A DNA stretch of 64,000 bases from Pomphorhynchus laevis (Eukaryota > Acanthocephala > Palaeacanthocephala > Echinorhynchida > Pomphorhynchidae), in assembly GCA_012934845.2 (NCBI GenBank), contig WNNJ02000273.1:1-64000 (forward strand). The letters run 5' to 3'. Position 1 is the stretch's first letter; every line of letters starts with the position of its first letter. Below the pieces are notes generated by a model, which was given only the letters and a program-made list of their open reading frames with translations, ran no database searches and was not told the origin of the DNA. Both the position numbers and the translations under genes were made by a program. Positions 25,701 through 31,475 of this stretch are shown here, piece by piece.

Positions 25701-28700
25701 TGCTTCTAATTGGGAAATGACACAAGCTACTAAGCACTTGTTAGCGACGGAAACCAGCTCGAATTATGCAAATGACTCGAAAAAGGATGTTGAAATTTCG
25801 CATGTTAATAAATTAAGTGCTGGACGTCGATCACAATGGAATAAAAATTCCATGCCTCGTTGTACACGATGTAATGGTTCAAATCACGTAAATGAGCAAC
25901 AGTGTTGGGCTAAGAACGTAAAATGTCACCGTTGTGGTAAGATAGGTCATATTCGTCGATGCTGCAAGGTAGCACTACAAAATATTCATCAGTTGATATC
26001 AGACGAGAATGGTGATAATAAGGCTGTAGAGTTGGCTTTTCTCGAAATTCAAAACGTTTGTCGAAGGGACCATATCCTGGGACCGACATTGGAAGTGAGA
26101 ATAAACGGAGTTCAAGTGGAAATGGAGTTTGATACGGGAGCAATGTTGTCTGTAATATCTCAAAAAACATGGTCAAGTTGTGGTTCGCCTGAGCTAAGAG
26201 CGGGAAGATGGCTGAGAAGTTTTGGTGGAGGGTTGATAAAGAGCATAGGTCAATGTCAAGTGACTGTAGAACTAGATAATGTAGCCAAATTGTTGAATGT
26301 CGAGGTCGTATACGAAACAGAAAAGAGCTTGTTTGGACAACCGTGGATAGAAGCATTTAACATGTCCTTGCCACGTCAAGTAAGATCCCGCCCACGAGCT
26401 ATCAATCAGTTAAATTTAAATCAACAAGGTGCATCCGATTTAAACCACATGTTACTCAGATTTAAGGAGTTATTCAATGAAGATCTTGGGAACATTAAGG
26501 ATTTGGAGATAAAGTTACAAGTTGATCCATCGGCTATTGCACGATGCATTCCGGCTCGTCGCGTACCACTGCCATTAAAGCCAAAAATCGAAGAAGAGTT
26601 AAAGCGCCTTTTATCGAATGGAACATTAGAGCAAGTTGATTCAAACTGTAATAATGAATGTTCGAGTCTGTAACTTTGTTTGGCCAACCGATCGACACAT
26701 ATTGCGTCACCTTTTTTAGAATCAAATCTTGTTTCGTAGCTTCGCGAATAGCTGTTGCGGATAATAAAGGTGTGTCCTCACATATGTCCCCGCCATTGAG
26801 CAGCGCGGAAATAAATTACTCGCAAATCGACCGGGAGGCACTTGCACTTATATTCGGTGTCAATAAGTTTCGATATTTTCTATTAGGTAGAAAGTTCGTA
26901 CTCATCACTGATCACAAACCTTTGAAATACATATTCGGAAATCAACGTAATTTGCCAAAGATCGCGAATCAGCGTTTAGTCAGATGGGCATTGTTGTTGA
27001 GTCAATTCGACTACGAACTCGAATGCATTCCAGGAAAAGATAACATAATTGCCGATGTCCTCTCCAGATTTCCATGTCAAGGCCTTGACTGTGCAGAAAC
27101 GTCGGGAACAAATGATATCTGTGTGAATTTGTTATGTGAGGACACACCTTTATTATCCGCAACAGCTATTCGCGAAGCTACGAAACAAGATTTGATTCTA
27201 AAAAAGGTGACGCAATATGTGTCGATCGGTTGGCCAAACAAAGTTACAGACTCGAACATTCATTATTACAGCACAAGACGCAATGAGTTATCATTTGAAA
27301 ATGGAATTTTGCTTTTAGGAGCGCGTGTATTAATTCCGACGAGTCTACGGGAGACAGTTTTGCGAGCTTTGCATGCAGGCCATCCGGGAATTGTGGCTAT
27401 GAAGTCCTTATCACGATATTACGTATGGTGGCCTGGATTGGATGCTGATATCGAGCGCTCAGTACAAAATTGTAACGATTGTCAGCGTTTCCGGAATAAC
27501 GAACCTAACCATCCACTTCACAATTGGCCTGTACCCAGCGATATATGGACTAGGATTCACGTAGATTTCGCCGGACCATCCCAACAGGAGTATTACTTTG
27601 TGGTTCAGTGTGCTCTATCAAAATGGCCAGAGGTTATTAAGATGCAATGTACAAGTGCTCACTCAACAATAAAGGTATTAAGAGAAATATTTGCCAGAAA
27701 TGGGGTTCCGGAAGAGCTGGTATCAGACAATGGTCCCCCGTTTCAGTCTTCCGAATTCGCGAATTTTTTGCAGTCTAATGGAGTAAAGCATGTAAGAGTA
27801 TCTCCGTATCACCCAAGATCAAACGGTTTAGCGGAGAGGTTTATTCAAGTACTAAAGAATAAAGTGATCAGACCTTACAATATACACGATCGTCCAAAGC
27901 GATTGCAGCAATTCTTATTGTCGTATAGAAACACACCGCACAGTGCCACAGGAAAACCACCATCAATTGTCTTTACCGGTCATCGTTTGACTACCTTATT
28001 TGATCGTTTGAAACCGAATCTACGTTCTACACTTGAAGGTTATCAAGCAAATAACAAAATACATTTCGATAAGAAATCCAAACCGAGGGAGTTTTATTCA
28101 GGAGAAAAGGTGTGGTATCGGCAGAAAAGTAACGAACCGTGGTCGGCGGGGGAAATAGAAAAGCGCTCAAACTGGACATCGTATGTCGTGAGCAACGCTG
28201 ATCAAAACTACAGATTACACGCCGATATGCTTCGTAAAGGAGAAGGTATAGAGAATCGAGAAATTACCAATGATGCAGACAATGATCAAGAGAAAATGAA
28301 TTCAACATTGTCACAGCGGATTGAGATAACTAGTGATCAAAGTCCACTTACCATTACGAATTCGGCGGATGAAAAAAATCTTGAACATGATAATTGCCAT
28401 CGCCAATTACCTAGACGATCAGAAAGAGTCCGTAAAGTACCTGTTCGATATGGCTGGAATGTGGCGTACTAAAAAGACCACATTTATATGGGGAAGAGGA
28501 ATGTTGTGTATGAACGAACACACTGCAAATGTATGGCAATGACGATTATCACTGGCAGCAATGTGCTTGGCGGTATGCCTTTGTATTTTGACTATATATG
28601 TCGGATAGCGACTGTTTCTGAACGCTGGTGTTTTGTTTGTACTAAAAATTAAAAAACGTTAGCGTTTGCTTTGCAATGTCTGAAAACACAACAATAGTCA

Positions 28701-30149
28701 ATGCAATTAAGGTGTAAACAATGGATTAAATATGGTTGTTCCAATATCAATGGGGAAACTTATATAGGTCGAAAATCGTATCAATTTGCGAGATGTATTG
28801 CTAGTGATCCGGCAAAATCTTAACAGATAAGGTTTTGACGGATCAAAACCTTATCTGTTAAGGTTTTGGGTGAGGGAGCCTTATCTGTTAAGGTTTATCT
28901 GTTAAGGTTTTATCCGTTAAGATTTCAAAATGTTAGGGAACCCCTTACATTCTTGAGCACTTGGTATTATGCGGATCACGTAATTACCCATATCGTGACC
29001 ATTTCTTTAAAATGTTGACAAGAAGTGTTGCTAACTTTCTGAACGCAATGACATGTAAGTAGTTACCTAAAGTTCATATTTATATGAGATAGAAAACAGA
29101 TAATTACATAAGAATTTCAATTTGAGTTTGGTGAGTTATTATGCATATTGCTGGAATTATCGTAGACTAAAGGAAAAAAGTATTATTTTGTTTACAAGCT
29201 TTCGATCGTTTAGATCCTTTTCAAGTTTCAACATTTTCAATCGGCACGTTGTATATATAATTAAAAACAATCAGGAAGAATTATGCTATGTGATTACTAT
29301 TTCGTTGGTAATTTTAAATTTCAATTGCTTTTGTTTTTATTGCTTAGGCTTTAAAGAAGCAAATTTACGCTGGTCGACGTAATAAGGCCTTGGCGGTAGT
29401 GATCTTATGCGTAGAGGTGTATTCCATAGAGGCGGTTGTTAAAGTATTCCGGGCTTTCCAATTAGTGTCGTTTGTATTCATTTTCCAGTTTTGTAACTGT
29501 CACGTCGAAAAAATTAATTTTTGAATGAGAATTTTTAAGAGTGACGTTTATAGGATATAAACGAATTCATATATATCCTGCGAATTCAGTATTGCTATTA
29601 TTATAATGAAATAAATAAATTAAAGGCATTTATGGATGAATAAAATGTTAAAAAAGTTGAAGTCGAAAGAAAGTAATGCTAAAACTAACCTGTCGTACAA
29701 ATGCCTGATCGATATATCGTTTGGCGATTGGTATTTGAAAATCGGGAGATTCTACAACTGCCATGAAAAATTCATAGACTAACTGGAGATGAGGCCAAGA
29801 CGCCTCCAAAACAGGTTCATCGTCCTCTGGATCATACTCACTGCCTACTGGATGAGTTGATGGTGGTAATGTACGAAACAAATTATCGGCGAACTAGAAA
29901 ATTGCAATAAAATGAATTTATAAAAAAAGAAAAAAATTATAAATACCATTTGTACAATCGCTTGATATGCAGGTTCCTTTAAAAATTTACGATTTTCTTG
30001 TAGATATAATGTTAACTCAATTAGATACTGCTTCTTTACTTCTCTTGATTTCATTTCACGTGGGCTATCTACAGAGAAGTCACAAAGAATACAACACTTT
30101 TGTATTTTTTCAATAAACAACCAGTCAAGTTCAGCATCATCTACACATT
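4571..30149 (-). CDS. PPP2R5: PP2A B56-type regulatory subunit (8 exons placed)
   Basis: This is the regulatory B56 (B') subunit of protein phosphatase 2A. It is a HEAT-repeat protein that binds the scaffold and catalytic subunits and recruits substrates. Exons run in transcription order at 29947-30149, 29690-29893, 23807-23937, 23694-23753, 23483-23645, 23264-23434, 15390-15517 and 4571-4745. All junctions are GT-AG and all phases join. Landmark strings are [72 protein letters not shown] and TIHGLMYN. Together they span almost the whole conserved core (about 480 of roughly 500 or more residues). The variable N-terminal exon(s) are not found. Three introns are large (5752, 7746 and 10644 nt) and full of transposons; four are 48-53 nt. 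The coding parts look intact, so I take it as a functional host gene. Confidence 0.93.
4860..5300 (+). mobile_element. Degraded Naiad-like 3' UTR fragment
   Basis: The fragment keeps the element's landmarks in order (CTGATACAACGTCT, GACCGAAACCTGG, CCTAATGAC, then the long T/A-rich stretch), but it is much diverged. It is the oldest-looking copy of this family here. Confidence 0.55.
5430..6510 (+). mobile_element. Non-LTR element 3' fragment with REL endonuclease (copy 1)
   Basis: The sequence encodes [11 protein letters not shown], then [10 protein letters not shown] and CICRE, followed by a 130-residue frame (5869-6261) with the tail of a restriction-like endonuclease ([25 protein letters not shown] and RAARSTRG). 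These pieces match the C-terminal region of R2-superfamily-type LINEs with a CCHC/REL endonuclease, as in copies 2 and 3 to the right. RT sequence is lacking. About 105 bases near 6202-6307 are repeated at about 6390-6502 with a period near 188. The copy is dead. Confidence 0.6.
5869..6261 (+). pseudogene. REL-endonuclease tail, partial
   Basis: This 130-residue open frame matches the end of the endonuclease domain seen at 9204-9860. Shared features are a Tyr-x-x-Glu-Arg repeat, a (V/P)FVFSxxG turn and a closing CIRAARST motif. The upstream catalytic DV-type segment is only partly kept and lies in another frame. In this family the domain nicks target DNA for target-primed reverse transcription. 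Confidence 0.55.
6527..6600. repeat. Two abutting perfect foldbacks (17 bp and 18 bp)
   Basis: Hairpin A is 6527-6562 (17-bp arms, AA loop) and hairpin B is 6562-6600 (18-bp arms, TTT loop). They meet at one base. The shared core is 6546-6579, flanked on each side by an inverted copy of its own end. Confidence 0.95.
6600..7145. other. Unassigned AT-rich stretch with a Cys-rich relic
   Basis: A short frame near 6880-6975 reads IPRGKPTW then CCNCN and CICG, resembling the cysteine cluster of LINE proteins. Nothing else is recognisable. Confidence 0.3.
7193..7542 (+). repeat. 82-bp direct duplication separated by 186 bp
   Basis: Bases 7193-7274 recur nearly exactly at 7461-7542 (for example GTGTCCTTCAGAAAATTAAG in both). 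The pair is either a tandem duplication with a 268-base period or a long target-site duplication around a 186-base insert. The open frame 7147-7626 across it contains the same 27-residue block twice and matches no family I know. Confidence 0.85.
7543..7611. repeat. Two abutting foldbacks after the duplication
   Basis: Hairpin A is 7543-7583 (17-nt arms, one mismatch, loop AAATAGA). Hairpin B is 7584-7611 (10-bp arms, 8-nt loop). They abut without a gap. Confidence 0.9.
7830..8700 (+). mobile_element. Non-LTR RT fragment of the REL family (copy 2, RT part)
   Basis: The frame 8162-8701 encodes an RT palm segment. [14 protein letters not shown] replaces the usual GTTQGDPLAMA block, [10 protein letters not shown] is the catalytic A-D-D box, and [14 protein letters not shown] is the following strand. 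The family is the non-LTR group that pairs this RT with a CCHC and restriction-like endonuclease. The sequence just upstream (8095-8160) encodes [19 protein letters not shown], another RT block, in a shifted frame. The catalytic Asp pair is kept, but the copy is broken by frame changes. Confidence 0.7.
8950..9865 (+). pseudogene. CCHC and restriction-like endonuclease domain (copy 2)
   Basis: The 218-residue frame 9204-9860 begins with [19 protein letters not shown], a CCHC knuckle, and continues with IRHDSVKDI. It then has the endonuclease core (DPDVRLDVV then RTFFDVNVF) and the tail [18 protein letters not shown] and CLRAPRSTQ. This is the expected order for R2-superfamily-type LINEs, and the acidic D...DV residues of the nuclease are present. 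Upstream bases 9060-9200 encode VMGYAF, then [11 protein letters not shown] in another frame. It probably belongs with the RT at 8162-8701 as one degraded element. Confidence 0.7.
9872..11285 (+). mobile_element. REL-family LINE 3' fragment (copy 3), split by an insert
   Basis: The frame 9987-10319 encodes [27 protein letters not shown] and [18 protein letters not shown]. The frame 10473-10676 encodes [16 protein letters not shown] and then [14 protein letters not shown]. The frame 11026-11286 repeats part of the last and finishes the domain ([17 protein letters not shown]). The 357-base stretch 10674-11030 interrupts the copy and is flanked by a 73-base duplication. RT sequence is lacking. 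Confidence 0.65.
10601..11103. repeat. 73-bp direct duplication flanking an inserted PLE piece
   Basis: Bases 10601-10673 are repeated without visible change at 11031-11103. The AT-rich insert between them resembles the internal Naiad-like region near 20640-20740 (shared CTAAGACTT and TCTAATAT stretches). The duplication therefore looks like a very long target-site duplication. Confidence 0.8.
11345..12120 (-). mobile_element. Naiad-like element, internal fragment
   Basis: The frame 11532-11900 encodes the linker that precedes the RT in the near-complete copy at 18685-21760. It contains [29 protein letters not shown] and [15 protein letters not shown]. The stretch 11919-12110 repeats part of this linker, so an internal duplication is present. 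Neither the GIY-YIG nor the RT is included. Confidence 0.75.
12172..12846 (+). pseudogene. PGAP2: PGAP2/FRAG1-like retrocopy with one stop
   Basis: A single frame of 225 codons holds two recognisable halves of a PGAP2-like (FRAG1/DRAM/Sfk1 family) membrane protein. PGAP2 takes part in GPI-anchor remodelling in the Golgi. The N-terminal part has a membrane segment and [15 protein letters not shown], resembling the THC...LPS loop. The C-terminal part ends [18 protein letters not shown], resembling the IFAILEYTVVL segment. One TAA at 12406-12408 interrupts the frame, after which the similarity continues in the same frame. The absence of introns suggests a processed copy. It lies on the opposite strand inside the last large B56 intron. 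Divergence is high, so the name is tentative. Confidence 0.55.
12850..13400. other. Unassigned intronic stretch
   Basis: An AT-rich B56 intron sequence with small inverted repeats. A 71-residue hydrophobic frame at 13129-13344 has no recognisable relatives and is probably chance. Confidence 0.4.
13408..13992 (-). mobile_element. Two Naiad-like 3' UTR fragments
   Basis: Bases 13408-13685 and 13838-13992 each carry the family's 3' UTR (AATAAACAAAACATAATAAT, AATAACAG, then CTGCTATGCTATCAGG). The second is cut within the conserved hairpin region. Between 14010 and 14195 there are loose repeats of ACGTATACAACT. Confidence 0.75.
14196..15025 (-). mobile_element. Naiad-like element, 3' UTR plus RT C-terminus
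   Basis: It contains the conserved 3' UTR and two overlapping frames (14523-14714 and 14665-14865) that encode the end of the RT ([19 protein letters not shown]), then runs into a degraded piece near AATTGGG. It is about 95 percent like the copy at 18685 by eye and lacks everything 5' of RT block 6. Confidence 0.8.
15390..15517 (-). CDS. PPP2R5: B56 exon isolated between two large introns
   Basis: It encodes [18 protein letters not shown] to NKDFHWN plus the first two bases of an Arg codon. The acceptor is AAAAAG and the donor is CG|GTTAGT. It lies 7.7 kb from the previous exon and 10.6 kb from the next, yet the phases join exactly. Confidence 0.92.
15520..16000. other. Unassigned intronic stretch
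   Basis: AT-rich sequence of the 7.7-kb B56 intron. I see no coding signal or repeat family in it. Confidence 0.5.
16002..17760 (+). repeat. Tandem satellite, about 380-bp unit, 4-5 copies
   Basis: Landmarks such as CATGCCGTATCCATTAAGGA recur at about 16387, 16768, 17147 and 17527, giving periods of 379-381. Units differ by scattered substitutions, so the array is not recent. Each unit includes CTGCCTAGTGTTTAAGGAT and a small hairpin (GATGAGT...ACTCATC in unit 2). Short open frames inside are incidental. Confidence 0.93.
17764..18222 (-). repeat. Inverted arm of the 380-bp satellite (about 1.2 units)
   Basis: The same unit continues in reverse orientation directly after the direct array. 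GGCGTTTCC near 17774 and again near 18150 marks two successive units. The switch point is at about 17758-17764. Confidence 0.88.
18245..18665 (+). mobile_element. Naiad-like RT fragment in inverted orientation
   Basis: It encodes [11 protein letters not shown], then [10 protein letters not shown] and VPMGGN, i.e. RT blocks around the MGG motif, with several stops. A second shorter piece starts again at about 18602 (ATCAAGTAAATAAATATAAA). It is placed tail to tail with the near-complete copy that follows. Confidence 0.7.
18905..19015 (-). ncRNA. Conserved structured block in the Naiad-like 3' UTR
   Basis: On the element strand GGCCCC pairs with GGGGCC, CTGCTATG pairs with CATAGCAG, and AAATACAT pairs with ATGTATTT. 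The first two pairings interleave, giving a pseudoknot. The block recurs at 14390-14490, 22375-22480 and 37345-37455, and in part at 13610, 30390, 33930 and 36410. It contains GAAA and CTGATGA strings, but in the order opposite to a standard hammerhead. Confidence 0.5.
19156..20052 (-). CDS. Reverse transcriptase domain of the Naiad-like PLE
   Basis: This 298-residue frame carries [17 protein letters not shown] (first catalytic Asp), [30 protein letters not shown] (the DD box), then [11 protein letters not shown] and [18 protein letters not shown]. These are the PLE RT blocks in order, with all three catalytic aspartates kept. The first Met is inside the domain, so the frame is only the intact core and not the full protein. 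A nearly identical segment lies at 30496-31158. Confidence 0.88.
   Translation of the reverse strand: MNKILKVIKAHFKKYCKVIEINTGIKHYFSINSIKEFLEQTKEINFQNINTYDFSTLYTNLDLVDIKEALVKLINLIFGKRYTYICYNNYNAYLTKIKPSNKYKYMDKIELIESLNILINQNYLKVGTSIFRQVKGVPMGGNSSPIIADLFLSFIEYEFVYNCVKTKSKQYKYMKYIFRYIDDICVFNSNDFYSISEHIYPESLILNKTNINDKEGVYLDMNIKLTLTKTTINLYRKDDIFKFTRNIFLHEHSCIPYNIKYNTLNNEILRIAAICNDIGFLQNHLNNLIDTYFKLRLL
20070..20930 (-). pseudogene. Linker/N-terminal RT region of the Naiad-like PLE
   Basis: Three short frames (20745-20930, 20393-20695 and 20070-20258) in different phases carry [18 protein letters not shown], then [19 protein letters not shown] and [18 protein letters not shown]. Their sequence recurs at 11345-12120. 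The function of this region is unknown to me; the first motif resembles the segment just before RT in many PLEs. Confidence 0.6.
21290..21733 (-). CDS. N-terminal GIY-YIG endonuclease of the Naiad-like PLE
   Basis: The 147-residue frame has a cysteine cluster (CNRKNCIVC, residues about 20-28) and then [25 protein letters not shown] and RFRQHIYN. These give the GIY strand (as VVY), the YIG strand and the catalytic Arg and His. LLEKEDFW near the end supplies the expected acidic residue. The domain precedes the RT in transcription order. It would nick target DNA during insertion. A Met at the frame start sits next to the likely element 5' end, so this may be close to the true N-terminus. Confidence 0.85.
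   Translation of the reverse strand: MYSTILKKYVSTNDFNFRSFKCNRKNCIVCDVINNNNCIVSNTTNKCFSLNINNNCNCNTAGVVYLIQCTCGLQYIGKTYQMLKTRFRQHIYNIQHNSQTIFHKHMRLIGHDIKNCKLFISEHIIEENISILNQKLLEKEDFWKKNA
21760..22150. other. GC-richer flank upstream of the Naiad-like element
   Basis: This is possibly the element's 5' UTR. It has a hairpin with 8-bp arms at about 21785-21808 (AGTTTAGT...ACTAAACT) and a GC-rich patch at about 21815-21875. No coding signal is visible. Confidence 0.4.
22157..22579 (-). mobile_element. 5'-truncated Naiad-like copy ending in a foldback
   Basis: Only the 3' UTR and the very end of the coding region are present. At the truncation point the last 17 bases (22544-22560) are followed after TT by their exact reverse complement (22563-22579). 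Confidence 0.88.
22585..22720. repeat. Short dispersed repeat next to Naiad pieces
   Basis: The stretch with ATATTTAGCTATTAGTTTCTT and the following 80 bases recur in reverse orientation at about 36727-36860. Both copies adjoin Naiad-like sequence. The sequence from 22720 to 23263 is B56 intron in which I see nothing else. Confidence 0.7.
23264..23434 (-). CDS. PPP2R5: B56 exon
   Basis: It encodes 57 residues from [18 protein letters not shown] to CITSPHFQ. The preceding 48-nt intron (23435-23482) is free of stops and a multiple of three, so skipping its removal would add 16 residues in frame. Comparison with the B56 family shows these 16 residues do not belong. The donor is CAG|GTAAAT. Confidence 0.92.
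23483..23645 (-). CDS. PPP2R5: B56 exon
   Basis: It encodes [17 protein letters not shown], then [10 protein letters not shown] and [18 protein letters not shown]. It ends at a GTAATATT donor of a 48-nt intron. Confidence 0.93.
23694..23753 (-). CDS. PPP2R5: B56 exon (60 nt)
   Basis: It encodes [19 protein letters not shown], one of the most conserved B56 segments. The 53-nt intron before it (23754-23806) and the 48-nt intron after it (23646-23693) both have GT-AG ends. Confidence 0.93.
23807..23937 (-). CDS. PPP2R5: B56 exon
   Basis: It encodes [18 protein letters not shown] to KQINNTFY, the B56 block that follows the KYIDQ motif. The acceptor is TTTAG at 23938-23939 and the donor is CAG|GTAAAA. 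Confidence 0.93.
23938..24883. other. B56 intron left of the LTR element
   Basis: AT-rich intron sequence. A few direct repeats of GAATATGATACAT lie near 24555-24610. No gene signal is visible. Confidence 0.5.
24889..25080 (+). repeat. 5' LTR (192 bp)
   Basis: It starts TGTTGTGTATGA and ends AAACACAACA, with TG...CA ends, and is identical to the 3' LTR. The Gag start codon at 25063 lies inside the last 18 bases of the LTR, so both LTRs carry it. Confidence 0.95.
25063..26500 (+). CDS. Gag and protease region of the Ty3/Gypsy element
   Basis: The product begins [13 protein letters not shown] helical capsid-like region spans residues of about 60-240. Two zinc knuckles follow ([15 protein letters not shown] and [13 protein letters not shown], residues about 268-305), then the protease motif [12 protein letters not shown] (residues about 355-366). 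These are the standard N-terminal parts of a Ty3/Gypsy polyprotein. The start sits in the LTR. Part of a broken element. Confidence 0.88.
26800..28472 (+). CDS. RNase H and integrase region of the Ty3/Gypsy element
   Basis: RNase H is shown by [28 protein letters not shown] and [10 protein letters not shown]. Integrase follows, with an HHCC zinc site ([17 protein letters not shown] then CNDCQRF) and the catalytic core [16 protein letters not shown] and [10 protein letters not shown] chromodomain is not visible; the tail is short and charged. The order is that of Ty3/Gypsy pol. Part of a broken element. Confidence 0.88.
28502..28693 (+). repeat. 3' LTR (192 bp)
   Basis: Identical in sequence and length to the 5' LTR, preceded by the purine tract GGGGAAGAGGAA and followed by the ATAGT target duplication. 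Confidence 0.95.
28819..28920. repeat. 20-bp foldback followed by repeats of its arm
   Basis: Arms 28819-28838 and 28843-28862 are exact reverse complements with a CGGA loop. The arm motif TTATCTGTTAAGG then recurs twice more up to about 28907. The intron from 28920 to 29689 shows nothing else recognisable. Confidence 0.9.
29690..29893 (-). CDS. PPP2R5: B56 exon
   Basis: It encodes 68 residues from [12 protein letters not shown] through [15 protein letters not shown] to IDQAFVRQ. It is separated from the previous exon by a 53-nt GT-AG intron (29894-29946). The donor CAG|GTTAGT opens the 5.75-kb intron that holds the LTR element. Confidence 0.93.
29947..30149 (-). CDS. PPP2R5: B56 exon (first one recognisable)
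   Basis: It encodes [13 protein letters not shown], then CCILCDF and [14 protein letters not shown], matching the start of the B56 conserved core. The acceptor is TTTAG at the right end and the donor is ATG|GTATTT at 29947. The exon begins in phase 1, so at least one more coding exon lies upstream. Confidence 0.9.
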
Positions 30150-30369
30150 CTAAAGAATCACAGAGGAAACATCAAAGACTTATTACGAGCAAATAAAGCA
30201 TTTTAATATAAGAATATATTTTCGTTTGAAACAAAAGTTTCGAACGGTAGCATTTCTAACAAACGATAGCATTTCTATCGAAAATATTTTAAATATTTTA
30301 AGAGCTATATAAAACAATTTCTTTAAATTTTAACGGATAACAATTTAGAAAAACACAAAAATAAAAAAA

Positions 30370-31475
30370 GTATTTGGCCCCGCATTATGCGGGGCCAAAT
30401 ACATGCTAATGACGTATATCATATGATACAATTTGATTATCAAGTATCTTTCGGTTTAAGAATTTTAATATATATACGATATTTTAATATATATATTAAA
30501 TAATATATAGTTTAAATTTATTCTTTATATTATTGTGTTGATTTATATATTTTACTATTTTCTGCTTAATGTTATATTTAAAGTAACCTAGTTTAAAATA
30601 TGTATTTATTAAATTATTTAAATGATTTTTAAGAAAGCCAATATCACTACATATTGTTGCAATTCTTAAAATTTCATTATTTAATGTATTATATTTCATA
30701 TTATATGGTATGCATGAATGCTCATGCAAAAATATGTTTCTTGTAAATTTAAATATGTCATCTTTACGATATAAATTAATAGTAGTTTTAGTTAATGTTA
30801 ATTTAATGTTCATATCTAGATATACACCTTCTTTATCATTAATATTGGTTTTGTTAAGAATAAGGCTTTCTGGATAAATGTGCTCACTAATTGAATAAAA
30901 ATCATTAGAATTAAATACACATATATCATCAATGTATCGAAACATATATTTCATATATTTATATTGTTTAGATTTAGTTTTTACACAGTTATAAACAAAT
31001 TCATATTCTATAAAGCTTAAAAACAAGTCAGCTATAATTGGGCTACTATTACCACCCATTGGAACACCTTTTACTTGTCTAAATATAGATGTCCCTACTT
31101 TTAAATAATTTTGATTTATCAAAATATTTAAGGATTCTATTAATTCAATTTTATCCATATATTTATATTTATTTGATGGTTTAATTTTTGTTAGATAGGC
31201 GTTATAATTATTATAACATATATATGTATATCTTTTTCCGAATATAAGATTAATTAATTTTACTAACGCTTCTTTAATATCTACTAAACCTAGATTTGTA
31301 TAAAGAGTACTAAAATCGTATGTATTTATATTTTGAAAATTTATTCCTTTTGTCTGTTCTAAAAATTCTTTTGTAGAATTAAATCTGAAATAGTGTTTTA
31401 TACCAGTATTAATTTCGATTACCTTGCAATATTTCTTTTAGTGTGCTTTAATTACTTTAAGTATTTAAAATATCT
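30370..31475 (-). mobile_element. Naiad-like element, RT part, 3' end folded back
   Basis: It contains the RT core with [11 protein letters not shown] and YIDDICVFN, almost identical to the copy at 18685. At its 3' side the 3' UTR is cut inside the conserved block and closed by a perfect 16-bp palindrome with a 1-nt spacer (30370-30402). Part of the 3' UTR is missing between the palindrome and the RT end. Confidence 0.85.
30496..31158 (-). CDS. Reverse transcriptase segment of a Naiad-like copy
   Basis: This 220-residue frame starts at a Met inside the RT ([17 protein letters not shown]). It keeps [34 protein letters not shown] and the C-terminal [12 protein letters not shown]. The DD catalytic pair is intact. 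Upstream sequence to 31475 continues the domain ([13 protein letters not shown]) but is interrupted just above. The family function is copying PLE RNA at a nicked target. Confidence 0.82.
   Translation of the reverse strand: MDKIELIESLNILINQNYLKVGTSIFRQVKGVPMGGNSSPIIADLFLSFIEYEFVYNCVKTKSKQYKYMKYMFRYIDDICVFNSNDFYSISEHIYPESLILNKTNINDKEGVYLDMNIKLTLTKTTINLYRKDDIFKFTRNIFLHEHSCIPYNMKYNTLNNEILRIATICSDIGFLKNHLNNLINTYFKLGYFKYNIKQKIVKYINQHNNIKNKFKLYII

Larger units (their letters stand above)
24884..28698 (+). mobile_element. Ty3/Gypsy LTR retrotransposon, very young
   Basis: The element has 192-bp LTRs at both ends that are identical base for base, and is flanked by the 5-bp target duplication ATAGT (24884-24888 and 28694-28698). 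Parts in order are Gag with two zinc knuckles, an aspartic protease, an RNase H and an integrase. A primer-binding-site candidate starts directly after the 5' LTR and a purine tract precedes the 3' LTR. Identical LTRs mean a very recent insertion. The internal coding part is broken (about one major break), so this copy is probably not autonomous. It sits antisense in a large B56 intron. Confidence 0.93.
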
